Assembly: GCA_011799875.1 (NCBI GenBank)
Contig: CM022301.1
Span: 326,572,929 to 326,636,928 of the forward strand
Direction of reading: 5' to 3'
Length of the DNA: 64,000 nt
From: Thinopyrum elongatum
Taxonomy: Eukaryota > Streptophyta > Magnoliopsida > Poales > Poaceae
Position 1 is the first letter of the stretch, and the number at the start of each line of letters is the position of its first letter. Made by a program: the position numbers and the translations under genes. The notes beneath the pieces are model-generated. The model saw only the letters and a program-made list of their open reading frames with translations, was not told the DNA's origin and did not search any database. Shown in pieces: positions 1 through 9,537 of this stretch.

Positions 1-140
1 AAGTAGTGTCGTAGCTTTCAGGACGCCATAAAAACTGTATAAGCTATCTTTTGATAGTGAGGGTATCATGATTTGCATGGCGTAAGTACCTCGGACACAT
101 AATAGACCAGCTTCTGGACTTGGAACTTGTGGCCCTCAGA

Positions 141-983
141 CTACCGCTCCACAATGAGCACTGTGCTAACCACCTGATTGGTGGCTGAAATGTATACTAG
201 AATGGGCTCGCCGACGCTAGGTGTGGCCAGGATAGGGTTGCCAGCGAGAAGTGTTTTAATCTCCTCGAGCGCCGCAGTTGCTTCGTCTGTCCATTGGAAG
301 TTCTTGGTCTTTTTAAGCAGTCTGTAGAGTGGGAGTGCCTTTTCTTCGAGGCAAGATATGAAGCGGCTCAAAGCTGCCACGCATCCGGCCAGTTTCTGGA
401 CGTGCTTGAGCTCTGTTGGTATTGCGAGCTGGGATAGCACACTAATTTTGGCCGGGTTGGCCTCGATTCCTCTATGGGAGATGATGAATCCGAGGAACTT
501 TCCGACAGGGACCCCGAAGACGCATTTTTCCATGTTGAGTCGTATATCATAGGCTCGTAAGTTGTCGAAGGTTTGGCGGAGGTCGTCTATTAGCTAATCG
601 ATGTTTTTGGTTTTGACAACCACATCGTCCATGTCCGCCTCCAGCGTTCTGCTGATTTGGTTTTCGAGGCATGCCTGAATCATGCGTTGGTATGTGGCTC
701 CTACGTTTTTCAACCCGAACGGCATGGTGTTGAAGCAGAAAGGCCCGTAAGGAGTGATGAATGCGGTTGCCTGCTGGTCATACTGCTTCATCTTGATCTG
801 GAGGTATCCGGAGTATGCGTCAAGGAAGCATAGCGAGTCGTGTTCGGTGGTGGCATCGATGATCTGGTCTATTCTTGGCAGGGGGAAAGGGTCCTTAGGG
901 CAGGCCTTGTTAAGGTCTTTAAATCGACACAGAGCCGCCAGGATTTGTCCTTTTTGGGTACCATAACCAGATTTGCTAACCAC
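141..983 (-). pseudogene. Reverse transcriptase palm/thumb and start of RNase H
   Basis: This is the RT of the minus-strand Tat element. The upstream half has LNKACPKDPFPLPRIDQ, then FLDAYSGYLQIKM (the first catalytic Asp) and MPFGLKNVGATYQRM. The catalytic box reads DMDDVVVKT: the paired Asp residues are kept, but the usual aromatic residue before them is replaced. A single in-frame TAG at 594-596 separates this from the downstream half (LGFIISHRGIEANPAKI, then the connection to RNase H ending LVYISATNQVVS). Both halves are in the same frame, so one substitution explains the break. It joins the protease/RT ORF upstream through a 1-nt shift near 917-926. RNase H is incomplete because the reading leaves a clear ORF below 141. 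Confidence 0.88.
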
Positions 984-2803
984 TCGGGATGCTTGATCTC
1001 GCGGATGAATCCGGCTTCCAGCAGTTTTGCTAGCTCTTCGCCCATGGCTTGCCGTTTGGGTTCGAAAAACCGGTGTAGAGTCTGTTTCACCGGCTTGAAG
1101 CCTTTTAAGATGTTTAGGCTGTGCTCTGCTAGCCTGCGTGGGATTCCCAGCATGTCTGAGGGGTGCCAGGTGAATATTTCCCAGTTTTCACACAGGAACA
1201 TTCTTAACGCCTCGTCAACTGCGGGGTCCAGCTGTGCTCCTATAGATGTCGTTTTATTGGGATCTGTTGGGTGCACTTGAAATTTTACTATTTCATCTGC
1301 TGGCTTGAATGATGTGGATTTTTGTCTTTTACTAAGGACCACATCATCCCTGTCAACTGTAGTGCGTAGTGCTGTCAACTCTTTGGCCACAAGGGCTTCG
1401 GATAGTGCCTCTTGGGCGAGGGATGCCGTCTTGTTTTTGGCTCGTAAGGCTTTGCTTTGGTCACTTTTAAGTGAGATTATCCCGTTGGGCCCTGGCATTT
1501 TGAGTTTCATATACCTGTAATGTAGTATGGCCTGAAATCTCGAGAATGCCTCACGTCCTAGGAGGGTGTGGTACCCGCTGTGAAAGGGCACAATGTGAAA
1601 TAGCAAGGGTTCGGATCTGTAGTTATCGAGTGTGCCGAACACAACGTCCAGGGTTATGCGTCCCGAGCAGTGTGCCTCCCTACTGGGTATTATACCTCGG
1701 AATGTGGTTTGGCTGCGTTCGATGCGAGATCTGTTGAGCTGCATCTTGTCGAGAGTATCCTCATAGATGAGGTTGAGGACGCTGCCTCCGTCCATCAGCA
1801 CTTTAGTCAGCCAAAAACCGTCGACAATGGGGTCGAGGACCAGTGCTTCCGGTGCATGGTTGCTACGTGGACTTGGCTCGTCCTTCTCGTCGAAGGTAAT
1901 AGGCGCAGCTGCCCAAGGCTGTGCGGCCATCACTTGATATATCTGGCTGAGCTCTCGAAGAGCCTTTTTCCTTTTATTGTTTGAGGCGAACGCCTCGTAT
2001 ACCGTAAGGACATTGTGGTCCAGTGGTGAAGCCGCAGACTGCTTATCTGGAGGTGTAAGGCCCAAGATTGGCTCGCCATATTTGGCCACTTGTCTTACCA
2101 CCCAATAGGCTCGAAGTCTGTGGGTTGGGTTTGCATCTAGAAAGACCGAGTGTATTGGCCATGGTTTATCCAGCAACTCGTCCAGCACTAATCTAGGCCT
2201 AGTCTTCTTTTCGCCAGGCTCGCGTTCCGACGACCGATTTGTGTATGCCCGTTTAGAGCGAGACTTTCCATGCTGCGCAGCGGGCGGTGGCCCCATGTTC
2301 ATCTCTTGCGCCCTCCACGTGTTCTCCATGGCACAATACTTGCATACCATGTCTGATAGTTCGGTGAAGCTTTGAATTCGGCGACGCGCGAGGGCGTTTA
2401 AGAGGCCCTCGTCCTTGCAGTTGAACTGGAAGGCTTTAACTATCTCTTTGTCACAGCAAGGCGTCATCCTGTTCTTCACCAGCACAAATCTAGCCCAATA
2501 ATGATGGACTGTCTCATTTGGCAGCTCTTTGACATACATGAGGTCCCATATGTCTGGGTTTCCCGAATTCAGGCAGTATTCCGTGTGGTGGGCGGGTGGG
2601 AAAAATTCGAGGATTCCCTCCTGCAGCGGACCCAGACTATCCTTGATGGGTAGTTGAGTCATGTCCGGTTCTGATCGTGCAGGACTCGGATCCGGACTGG
2701 TGTGCGGCTGGATCGGCTCGAGGCTGGATCTTGCATTGGGGCTCAAGTCCGGGCGTATCTCTGGGCTGGTGTCTGACTCCAAGCTGGAGACTCGAGTGAA
2801 CAC
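926..2803 (-). pseudogene. Gag C-terminal part, aspartic protease and RT N-terminus
   Basis: One open frame of about 620 codons. Residues 1-70 are Ser/Pro-rich and look rearranged. Residues 85-160 are a gag segment (ELPNETVHHYWARFVLVKNRM) that helps form the particle. A basic stretch follows near 180-205 (KSRSKRAYTNRSSEREPGEKK). The retropepsin domain lies around 325-430 with LVLDPIVDG and the active-site motif LMDGGSVLNLIY, then the flap-side LLGREAFSRF. The C-terminus is the RT fingers (EAGFIREIKHPEWLANLVMV). The frame is lost near 917-926, where the RT continues one base out of register. The opening methionine is probably not the original gag start, which lies near 3275. Confidence 0.88.
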
Positions 2804-2808
2804 CGTTT

Positions 2809-3275
2809 TTAGCTTGTAAGGTTGCGGCCCCTCCTAGGCCTCTTCGACGGTGGTGACGAGGTGCGTGCCGGAGGGGTGTTGATTTCTCGGTCGTCGGGTT
2901 TAAGCCCGATCCCATCATAGGACGTGGGCCTGATAGCGGAGATTCCCATTGCACGGAATAGACCTACCAAGTGGTCTGTCGGCTGGGATACGGGGGTGCC
3001 GGACACCCCGACGATTCGGTGGGAGACCTTTCGGATGGTCTATCGGAGTCAGGCTTCTAGGCCGGACCCTGAGAGATATCTGACTCTCGTAAGTCTGCTG
3101 GTCCCGGGGTTGATGCCCCTGAACCGGCGAGTCCCTCTATGGGGACGAAACCTTCGATCTGGTCGAGGCGACCAGTGGGATCGGCGCACACTAATATGCC
3201 GCCGAAGACGATGAGATGACCAGGGGCGGGGAAGCCCTCGGAGCGGGTGTGGTCTTCAACGACCGGTTGAGCCAT
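2809..3275 (-). pseudogene. Gag N-terminus, broken
   Basis: The reading from 3275 begins MAQPVVEDH and continues FPAPGHLIVFGGILVCADPTGRL. It aligns by eye with the start of gag in the plus-strand sibling at 29644 (FVPGQLFAFGSIVLHANPTG), which supports the start. A stop follows near 3057. A second short ORF, 2809-3006, reads on toward a basic patch (SKRPRRGR). The stretch between this and the larger ORF is rearranged relative to the sibling, so gag is not recoverable as one frame. The start is about 50 bp from the LTR end, as is usual for these elements. Confidence 0.7.
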
Positions 3276-3303
3276 CGATCATTTAGGTGATCCAACAGCA
3301 GAA

Positions 3304-3322
3304 CTCTCAATGAAAGAACCAA
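3304..3322 (-). other. Primer-binding site region
   Basis: It lies directly inside the LTR end. On the minus strand it reads TTGGTTCTTTCATTGAGAG, nearly identical to the same region of the plus-strand sibling at 29598-29616. I cannot assign the priming tRNA with confidence. Confidence 0.65.
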
Positions 3323-3759
3323 TGTCGGTGTCAAAACCGGCAGACCTCGGGGTAGGGGGTCCCGAGCTGTGGATCTAGGATCGATGGGGAACAAGGGACG
3401 ATGAACATGGTGTTTACCTAGGTTCGGGCCCTCTCGAAGAGGTAATACCCTACGTCCTGCTTGATTGTATTGGATGTATAGTATGGTTACAGAATAAATC
3501 TACCTCGAGATCAGCATGAGCTAAACCCTAAGGTGATGAGGTGATGAATATAGCTCTAGCCCTAAAGACTACAACCCTCGGTTTATATAGACACCGTTAG
3601 GGTTAGGGTTACCGGAGATAGATTACAATAAGGGATAAATCCTTGACTTGGAGGGCACACCACAGCTTCATAGATCCCCTGTCACTATACGGCTTCTCCA
3701 GTCCGGCCCATATTCAATGGGCCGACGCCCCGAGGACCCCTTGGTCCATAACTCCCTCA
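3323..3759 (-). repeat. 5' LTR of the minus-strand Tat element
   Basis: A 437-bp LTR. On the minus strand it starts TGAGGGAG and ends ACCGACA. The body, with a TATA-type box at 3582-3589 and the terminal block around GGTTTTGACACCGACA, matches the LTRs at 29277-29597 and 54325-54798. Conserved LTR blocks shared by three copies support a real family. The outer boundary is placed where the Sabrina-like LTR resumes. Confidence 0.85.
3582..3589 (-). promoter_or_regulatory. Predicted LTR TATA box
   Basis: It reads TATATAAA on the minus strand, followed by a short leader ending at the LTR 3' end. The same box is found at matching positions in both sibling LTRs (29334-29341, 54530-54537). Confidence 0.55.
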
Positions 3760-4407
3760 ATTGGGTTTTCATCATATTGCTTGAGTTTATCCCTCTACAT
3801 CATGTCCTCTTACTTAAGGTGATGCTCTGTTCTTATGAACTTATTACTCTAGATGCAAGTAGGAGTCGGTCGATGTGTGGAGTAATAGTAGTAGATGCAG
3901 AATCATTTCGGTCTACTTGACACGGACGTGATGCCTATATTCATAATCATTGCCTTGGATATCGTCATAACTTTGCGCTTTTCTATCAATTGCTCGACAG
4001 TAATTTGTTCACCCACTGTATGTTTTCTTTCAAGAGAGAAGCCTTTAGTGAAACCTATGCCCCCCGAGTCTATTTTCCATCATATATTTTCAGATCTATA
4101 AACCAAAAAACCCAAAAATACCTTGCTGCAATTATTTGTTTTTACTTTGTTTTACATTTTAGTAATCTTTTATACCTATCTCTATTAGATCTCACTCTTG
4201 TTCGAGACCGTGAAGGGACTGACAACCCCTTTTTCGCGTTGAGTGCAAGTGTTTGTTAGTTTGTGCAGGTGCATAGATTGGAGACTTGCTTGTGCCTCCT
4301 ACTAGATTGATACCTTGGTTCTTAACTGAGGGAAATACTTATCTCTACTTTGCTACATCACCCTTTCCTCTTCAAGGGAAAAATCAACGCAAGCTGAAGA
4401 AGTAGCA
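3760..4407 (+). repeat. 5' LTR, 3' fragment, Sabrina-like copy 1
   Basis: It matches bases 10468-11111 of the 3' LTR of the same element, from the GTTTTCATCATATTGC block to the end GAAGTAGCA. It is truncated at the left by the Tat insertion. Short ORFs here are LTR sequence, not genes. Confidence 0.88.
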
Positions 4408-4418
4408 GGAAGAATTTC

Positions 4419-4438
4419 TGGCGCCGTTGCCGGGGAGG
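4419..4438 (+). other. Primer-binding site, Sabrina-like copy 1
   Basis: TGGCGCCGTTGCCGGGGAGG starts 11 nt after the LTR end. It resembles the complement of the 3' end of plant tRNA-Glu, with TGGC and CCGTTGCCGGG shared; this assignment is from memory. Only one copy is present here, against two in the copy at 16615-25020. Confidence 0.75.
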
Positions 4439-4644
4439 TTCTACATCAAGCCTACCAAGTACCCATCATAAACTCTCATCTCTTGCATTACATTATTTGC
4501 CATTTGCCTCTCGTTTTCCTCTCCCCCACTTCTAAAACATTTTCAGAAAAACAAAAAAAGGTTTGCCATTTTATTCGCCCTTCTTTCGTTCGTCTTTTGC
4601 GTTTGCTTTTTGCGCTCATGTGTTCGATCATTTGGCTTTTCACG

Positions 4645-6729
4645 ATGTGTCAAGAAAATACCAAATTGTGTGACTTTTCCAATACTAATAATAATGATTT
4701 TATTATTACTCTGATTGCTCCCACCACTAGTGCGGAATCTTATGAAATTAATGCCACTTTGCTGAATCCTATTATGAAAGATCAATTTTCCGGCCTTCCT
4801 AGTGAAGATGCCGCATCCCATCTAAATACTTTCGTTGAGTTGTGTGATATGCAAAAGAAAAAAGATGTGGATAATGAGATTGTTAAATTGAAGCTATTTC
4901 CATTCTCACTACGAGATCATGCTAAAACTTGGTTTTCGTCTTGGCCTAAAAATAGTATTGATTCATGGAACAAGTGTAAAGATGCTTTTATTTCCAAGTA
5001 CTTTCCTCCCGCTAAAATCATCTCCCTTAGGAATGACATAATGAATTTTAAGCAACTTGATCATGAACATGTTGCACAATCTTGGGAGAGGATGAAATTG
5101 ATGATAAGAAATTACCCTACTCATGGTTTAAGTTTATGGATGATCATACAAAAAAATTATGCCGGATTGAACTTTGCATCTAGAAATCTTTTAGATTCTG
5201 CCGCGGGTGGTAATTTTATGGAAATTACATTAGGAGAAGGTACTAAACTCCTAGATAATATTATGGCAAATTATTCTCAATGGCATACCAAAAGATCTTC
5301 CACTAGTAAAAAAGTTTATGCGATTGAAGAAATTAATACTTTGAGTGGAAAGATGGATGAACTTATGAAATTGTTTGCTAGTAAGAGTGCTCCTATTGAT
5401 CCTAATGACAAGCCTTTGTCCACTTTGATTGAGAATAATAATGAATCTATGGATATGAATTTTGTTGGTAGGAACAATTTTGGTAATAACGCGTATAGAG
5501 GTAATTTCAACCCTAGGCCGTTTCCTAGTAATTCCTCTAATAATTATGGTAATTCTTGCAACAATTCTTATGGAAATTATAATAAAATACCCGCTAATCT
5601 TGAGAATAAAATTAAATATTTCATTAATTCTCAAAAGAATATCAATGCTATGGTTGAAGAAAAATTACTCAAGATCGATGATCTGGCTAGGAACGTTGAT
5701 AGAATTTCTCTTGTGATTGATTCTTTGAAAATTAGATCTATGCCACCCAAGCATGATATTAATGAATCTCTGAAAGCTATTAAAATTTATATTGATGAGT
5801 GTAAAGAAAGAACCGCTAGGATCTGTGCTAAGTGAGATTGGTTTGTAAAAACGTGTTCTTCTAGTTTTTGTGTGAATAATGATGAATATCTTAAAGTGAT
5901 TGGTGTGACTCCTCTTGAATCTTTGTTTTCTAATATAAATCTTAACAAAGATGGGACTGGTGATGAGTCAACTTTAGCTAGAAGGCGTCCCAATGGTTCG
6001 GAGTTTAAAGATCTTAATGCAAAAATTGATAAAAGTGGGATTGGAGAGGTCAAAACTTTAAGTAGCGATGAACCCACTCTTTTCGATTTCAAGGACTTTA
6101 ATTATGATAATTGTTCTTTAATAGATTGAATTTCCTTGTTGCAATCCATGTTGAATTCTCCTCATGCTTACAATCAAAATAAAGTTTTTACTAAACATAT
6201 CGTTGATGCTATGACGAAATCTTTTGAAGAAAAACTTGAGTTGGAAGTTTCTAGCCCTAGAAAGCTTTATGATGAGTGGGAACCTACTATTAAGCTTAAA
6301 ATTAAAGATTATGAGTGCCATTCTTTGTGTGATTTGGGTGCTAGCGTTTCCATGATTCCAAAAACTTTATGTGATGTGCTAGGTTTCCCTGAATTTGATG
6401 ATTGTTCTTTAAATTTGCATCTAGCGGATTCCACTATTAAGAAACCTATGGGAAGGATTAATGATATTATTATTGTTGCAAATAGGAATTAAGTGCCCGT
6501 ATATTTTATTGTGCTTGACATAGATTGCAATCCTACATGTCCTATTATTCTTGGTAGACCTTTCCTTAGAACGATTGGTGCAATTATTGATATGAAAGAA
6601 GGAAACATTAGATTTGAATTTTCGTTAAGGAAGGGCATGGAATACTTCAAAATAAAGAAAATTAAGTTGCCATATGAATCTATTATCAGGGCTACTTATG
6701 GATTGCATACCAAAGATGATAATACCTAG
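4645..6729 (+). pseudogene. Gag-protease polyprotein, three in-frame stops
   Basis: The reading starts MCQENTKLCDF, matching the start of the open sibling at 18496. Residues about 30-190 are a retrotransposon gag domain (MKDQFSGLPSEDAA, LKLFPFSLRDHAKTWF, AFISKYFPPAK). An Asn-rich segment with NNFGNNAYRGNF follows where a zinc knuckle might be expected; no CCHC is present. The C-terminal part is retropepsin-like, with LCDLGASVSMIP as active site and PIILGRPFLRTIGAI. Frame is kept throughout, with stops at 5833-5835 (TGA), 6127-6129 (TGA) and 6490-6492 (TAA). The protease motif is the canonical form here, while the open sibling has lost it. The encoded roles are particle formation and polyprotein processing. 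Confidence 0.88.
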
Positions 6730-7390
6730 ATCTATGTTTTATGCCAAGCTAGGGGCGTTAAACAATAGCTCTTGTTGGGAGGCAACCCAATTTGATTTTT
6801 ATGTTTTTTTATTTTGGTTCTGTTTTTAAATAAATACACATTATTACCTATGTAATAATTGTGTTTTGGTGTTTTAATTAGTATTTGAGCCAAGCAAGAC
6901 ATTTGGGATGGTCTACGGTGATAGTTGATTTGATCTTGTTGAAAAACAAAAAAAATTGAGCTCATTGCCGAAAATTAAGTAAATCACAGAGACGTGATTT
7001 TCATCTGAAATTTTTACAAAATATTTATATACAAATTTCCCACTTTGTCCTAATTTTTCAGAATTTTTTGAGTTACAGAAGTATACATAATTTCTAGATT
7101 ACTACAGACTGTTTTGTGTTTGACAGATTCTGTTTTCTGTGTGTCGTTTGCTTATTTTGATGAATCTATGGGTAGTATCGGGGGGTATGAACCATGGAGA
7201 AGTTGGAATATAGTAGATATTACACCAATATAAATAAAGAATGAGTTCACAACAGTACCTAAAGTGGTGATTTATTTTATTATACTAACGGATCTTATGA
7301 GTTTTTTCTGTTGAGTTTTGTGTTGTGAAGTTTTCAAGTTTTGGGTAAAGATTTGATGGACAACGGAATAAGGAGTGGAAATAACCTAAT

Positions 7391-7473
7391 CTTGGGGATG
7401 CCCAAGGCACCCCAAGGTAATATTCAAGGACAACCAAGCATCTAAGCTTGGGGATGCCCCGGATGGCATCCCC
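7391..7473 (+). other. Two hairpins that repeat the polypurine-tract sequence
   Basis: The first stem pairs 7391-7402 with 7406-7416 (CTTGGGGATGCC against GGCACCCCAAG, one bulged A, 3-nt loop). The second pairs 7450-7458 with 7465-7473 (GGGGATGCC against GGCATCCCC, 9 bp perfect, 6-nt loop). The 5' arm of each is the sequence CTTGGGGATGC, also found in the true polypurine tract at 9526-9537. Equivalent hairpins are at 21245-21325 and 59991-60073. No function is known to me. Confidence 0.7.
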
Positions 7474-7692
7474 TCTTTTATCTTCGTCCATCGGTAAATT
7501 TACTTGAGGCTATATTTTTATTCACCACATGATATGTGTTTTGCTTGGAGCGTCTTGTATAATATGAGTCTTTGCTTTTTAGTTTGCCACAATCATCCTT
7601 GCTGTACACATCTTTTGAGAGGGACACGCATGAATCGTGAATTTATTAGAATACTATATGTGCTTCACTTATATCTTTTGAGCAAGGCAGTT

Positions 7693-7791
7693 TGCTCTAG
7701 TGCTTCACTTATATCTTTTTAGAGCACAGTGGTGGCTTTATTTTATAGAAATTGTTGAACTCTCATGCTTCACTTATATTATTTTGAGAGT
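7693..7791 (+). other. Two hairpins sharing one loop sequence
   Basis: Stem 7693-7699/7720-7726 (TGCTCTA with TAGAGCA) and stem 7759-7765/7785-7791 (ACTCTCA with TGAGAGT) are unrelated in sequence, yet both display a loop of about 20 nt containing TGCTTCACTTATAT. A third copy of the loop motif starts at 7661. GCTC at 7694-7697 could instead pair with GAGC at 7680-7683, giving an alternative fold. Confidence 0.6.
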
Positions 7792-9498
7792 CTCTAAACA
7801 GCATGGTAATTTTCTTAGGTAATGAATTTAGTCCTAATATGATGGGCATCCAAGAGGGATATAATAAAAACTTTCATATAAAGAGCGTTGAATAAGATGA
7901 GAAGTTCGATTCCTTGCATTTGTTTTGAGATATGACGATGGTGATATTAGATTCATGCGAGTGAGTAATTGTGGATTGGTAGAAATACTTGTGTTAAAGT
8001 TTGTGATTCCCGTAGCATGCACGTATGGTGAACCGTTATATGATGAAGTCGGAGCATTATTTATTTTTTGATTGTCTTCCTTATGAGTGGTGGTCGGGGA
8101 CGAGCGATTGTCTTTTCCTACCAGTCTATCCCCCTAGGAGCATGCATGTAGTACTTTGTTTCGATAGCTAATAATTTTTTACAATAAGTATGTGAGTTCT
8201 TTATGACTAATGTTGAGTCCATGGATTATACGCATTCTCACCGTTCCACCATTGCTAGCCTCTCTAGTACCGCGCAACTCTCGCCGATGCATTAAACCCA
8301 CCATATAGCTTCCAAAAAACAGCCACCATACCTACCTATTATGGCATTTCCATAGCAATTCCGAGATATATTGCCATGCAACTTCCACTGTTCCGTTTTA
8401 TTATGACACGCACCATCATTGTCATATTGTTTTGCATGAACCTGTACTTGGCATAGTATTTGTGGCAAGGCCACCGTTCATAATTTTTATACATGACACT
8501 CTTGATCATTACACATCTCGGTACACCACCGGAGGCATCATATAGAGTCATATCTTGTTCTAGTATCGAGTTGTAATTCTTGAGTTGTAAGTAAATAAAA
8601 GTGTGATGATCATCATTATTAGAGCATTGTCCCATGTGAGGAAAGGATGATGGAAGCTATGATTCCCTGACAAGTTGGGATGAGTCACCAGACTTTACAA
8701 AAAATAAAAGAGGCCAAAAGAAGCCCAAATAAAAAAATGAGAAAAAAGAGAGAAGGGACAATGTTACTATCCTTTTTCCACACTTGTGCTTCAAAGTAGC
8801 ACCATGATCTTCATGATAGAGAGTCTCCTATTTTGTCACTTTCATATACTAGTAGGAATTTTTTATTATAGAACTTGGCTTGTATATTCCAATGATTGGC
8901 TTCCTCAAATTGCCCTAGGTCTTCGTGAGCAAGCGAGTTGGATGCACACCCACTTTGTTTCTTTTTGAGCTTTCATACACTTATAGCTCTAGTGCATCTG
9001 TTGCATGGCAATCCCTACTCACTCACATTGATATCTATTGATGGGCATCTCCATAGCCCATTAATACACCTAGTTGATGTGAGACTTTCTCCTTCTTTTT
9101 GTCTTCTCCACAACCACCATATTCTATTCCACCTATAGTGCTATATCCATGGCTCACGCTCATGTATTGAGTGAAAGTTGAAAAAGTTTGAGAACACCAA
9201 AAGTATGAAACAATTGCTTGGCTTGTCATCGGGGATGTGCATGATAAAATACTTTGTGTGTTGAAGATGGAGCATAGCCAGACTATATGATTTTGTAGGG
9301 ATAACTTTCTTTGGCCATGTTATTTTGAGAAGACATGATTGCTTTATTAGTATGCTTGAAGTATTATTGTGTTTATGTCAATATTAAACTTTTGTTTTGA
9401 ATCTTATGGATCTGAATATTCATGCCACAATAAATAAAATTACATGGATAAATATGTTAGGTAGCATTCCACATCAAAAATTCTGTTTTTATCATTTA

Positions 9499-9537
9499 CC
9501 TACTCGAGGACGAGTAGGAATTAAGCTTGGGGATGCT
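9499..9537 (+). other. Polypurine tract with upstream hairpin
   Basis: A perfect 8-bp stem CCTACTCG/CGAGTAGG (9499-9506 and 9511-9518) with loop AGGA is followed by the plus-strand primer AAGCTTGGGGATGCT ending at 9537, immediately before the LTR TG. This arrangement recurs at 23392-23430 (one A-C mismatch in the stem) and 62128-62166 (perfect stem, but the G run interrupted by a C). Confidence 0.75.

Larger units (their letters stand above)
1..3759 (-). mobile_element. Tat-lineage Ty3/gypsy LTR retrotransposon (Fatima-like), 5' part
   Basis: Read on the minus strand the order is LTR (3323-3759), primer-binding site, gag, protease, RT and start of RNase H, running out of the window at base 1. 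The order gag-PR-RT-RH and the RT block LNKACPKDPFPLPRIDQ are typical of the Tat lineage of Ty3/gypsy. The LTR interrupts a Sabrina-like LTR at 3759/3760, so this is the younger of the two. The predicted 5-bp TSD on this side is ATTGG (3760-3764); its partner lies outside the window. Gag and pol carry a stop, a frameshift and gag rearrangements, so this copy is dead. The family name is tentative; the lineage is well supported. Confidence 0.9.
6730..9498 (+). other. Long non-coding 3' region, Sabrina-like copy 1
   Basis: About 2.8 kb between the gag-protease stop and the polypurine tract with no convincing coding frame on either strand. It is conserved, by eye, over most of its length in the copies at 20578-23430 and 59986-62166. 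It contains paired hairpins at 7391-7473 and 7693-7791 and a pyrimidine/purine-strand biased run near 8690-8770. Small ORFs here are not conserved in frame between copies. Conservation without coding suggests a cis-acting role, or simply a family that amplified recently. Confidence 0.75.

Noticed and set aside
840..1984. Several plus-strand ORFs over the minus-strand gag-pol region
   Set aside because: They are shadows in other frames of the protease-RT coding region, with no motif of their own.
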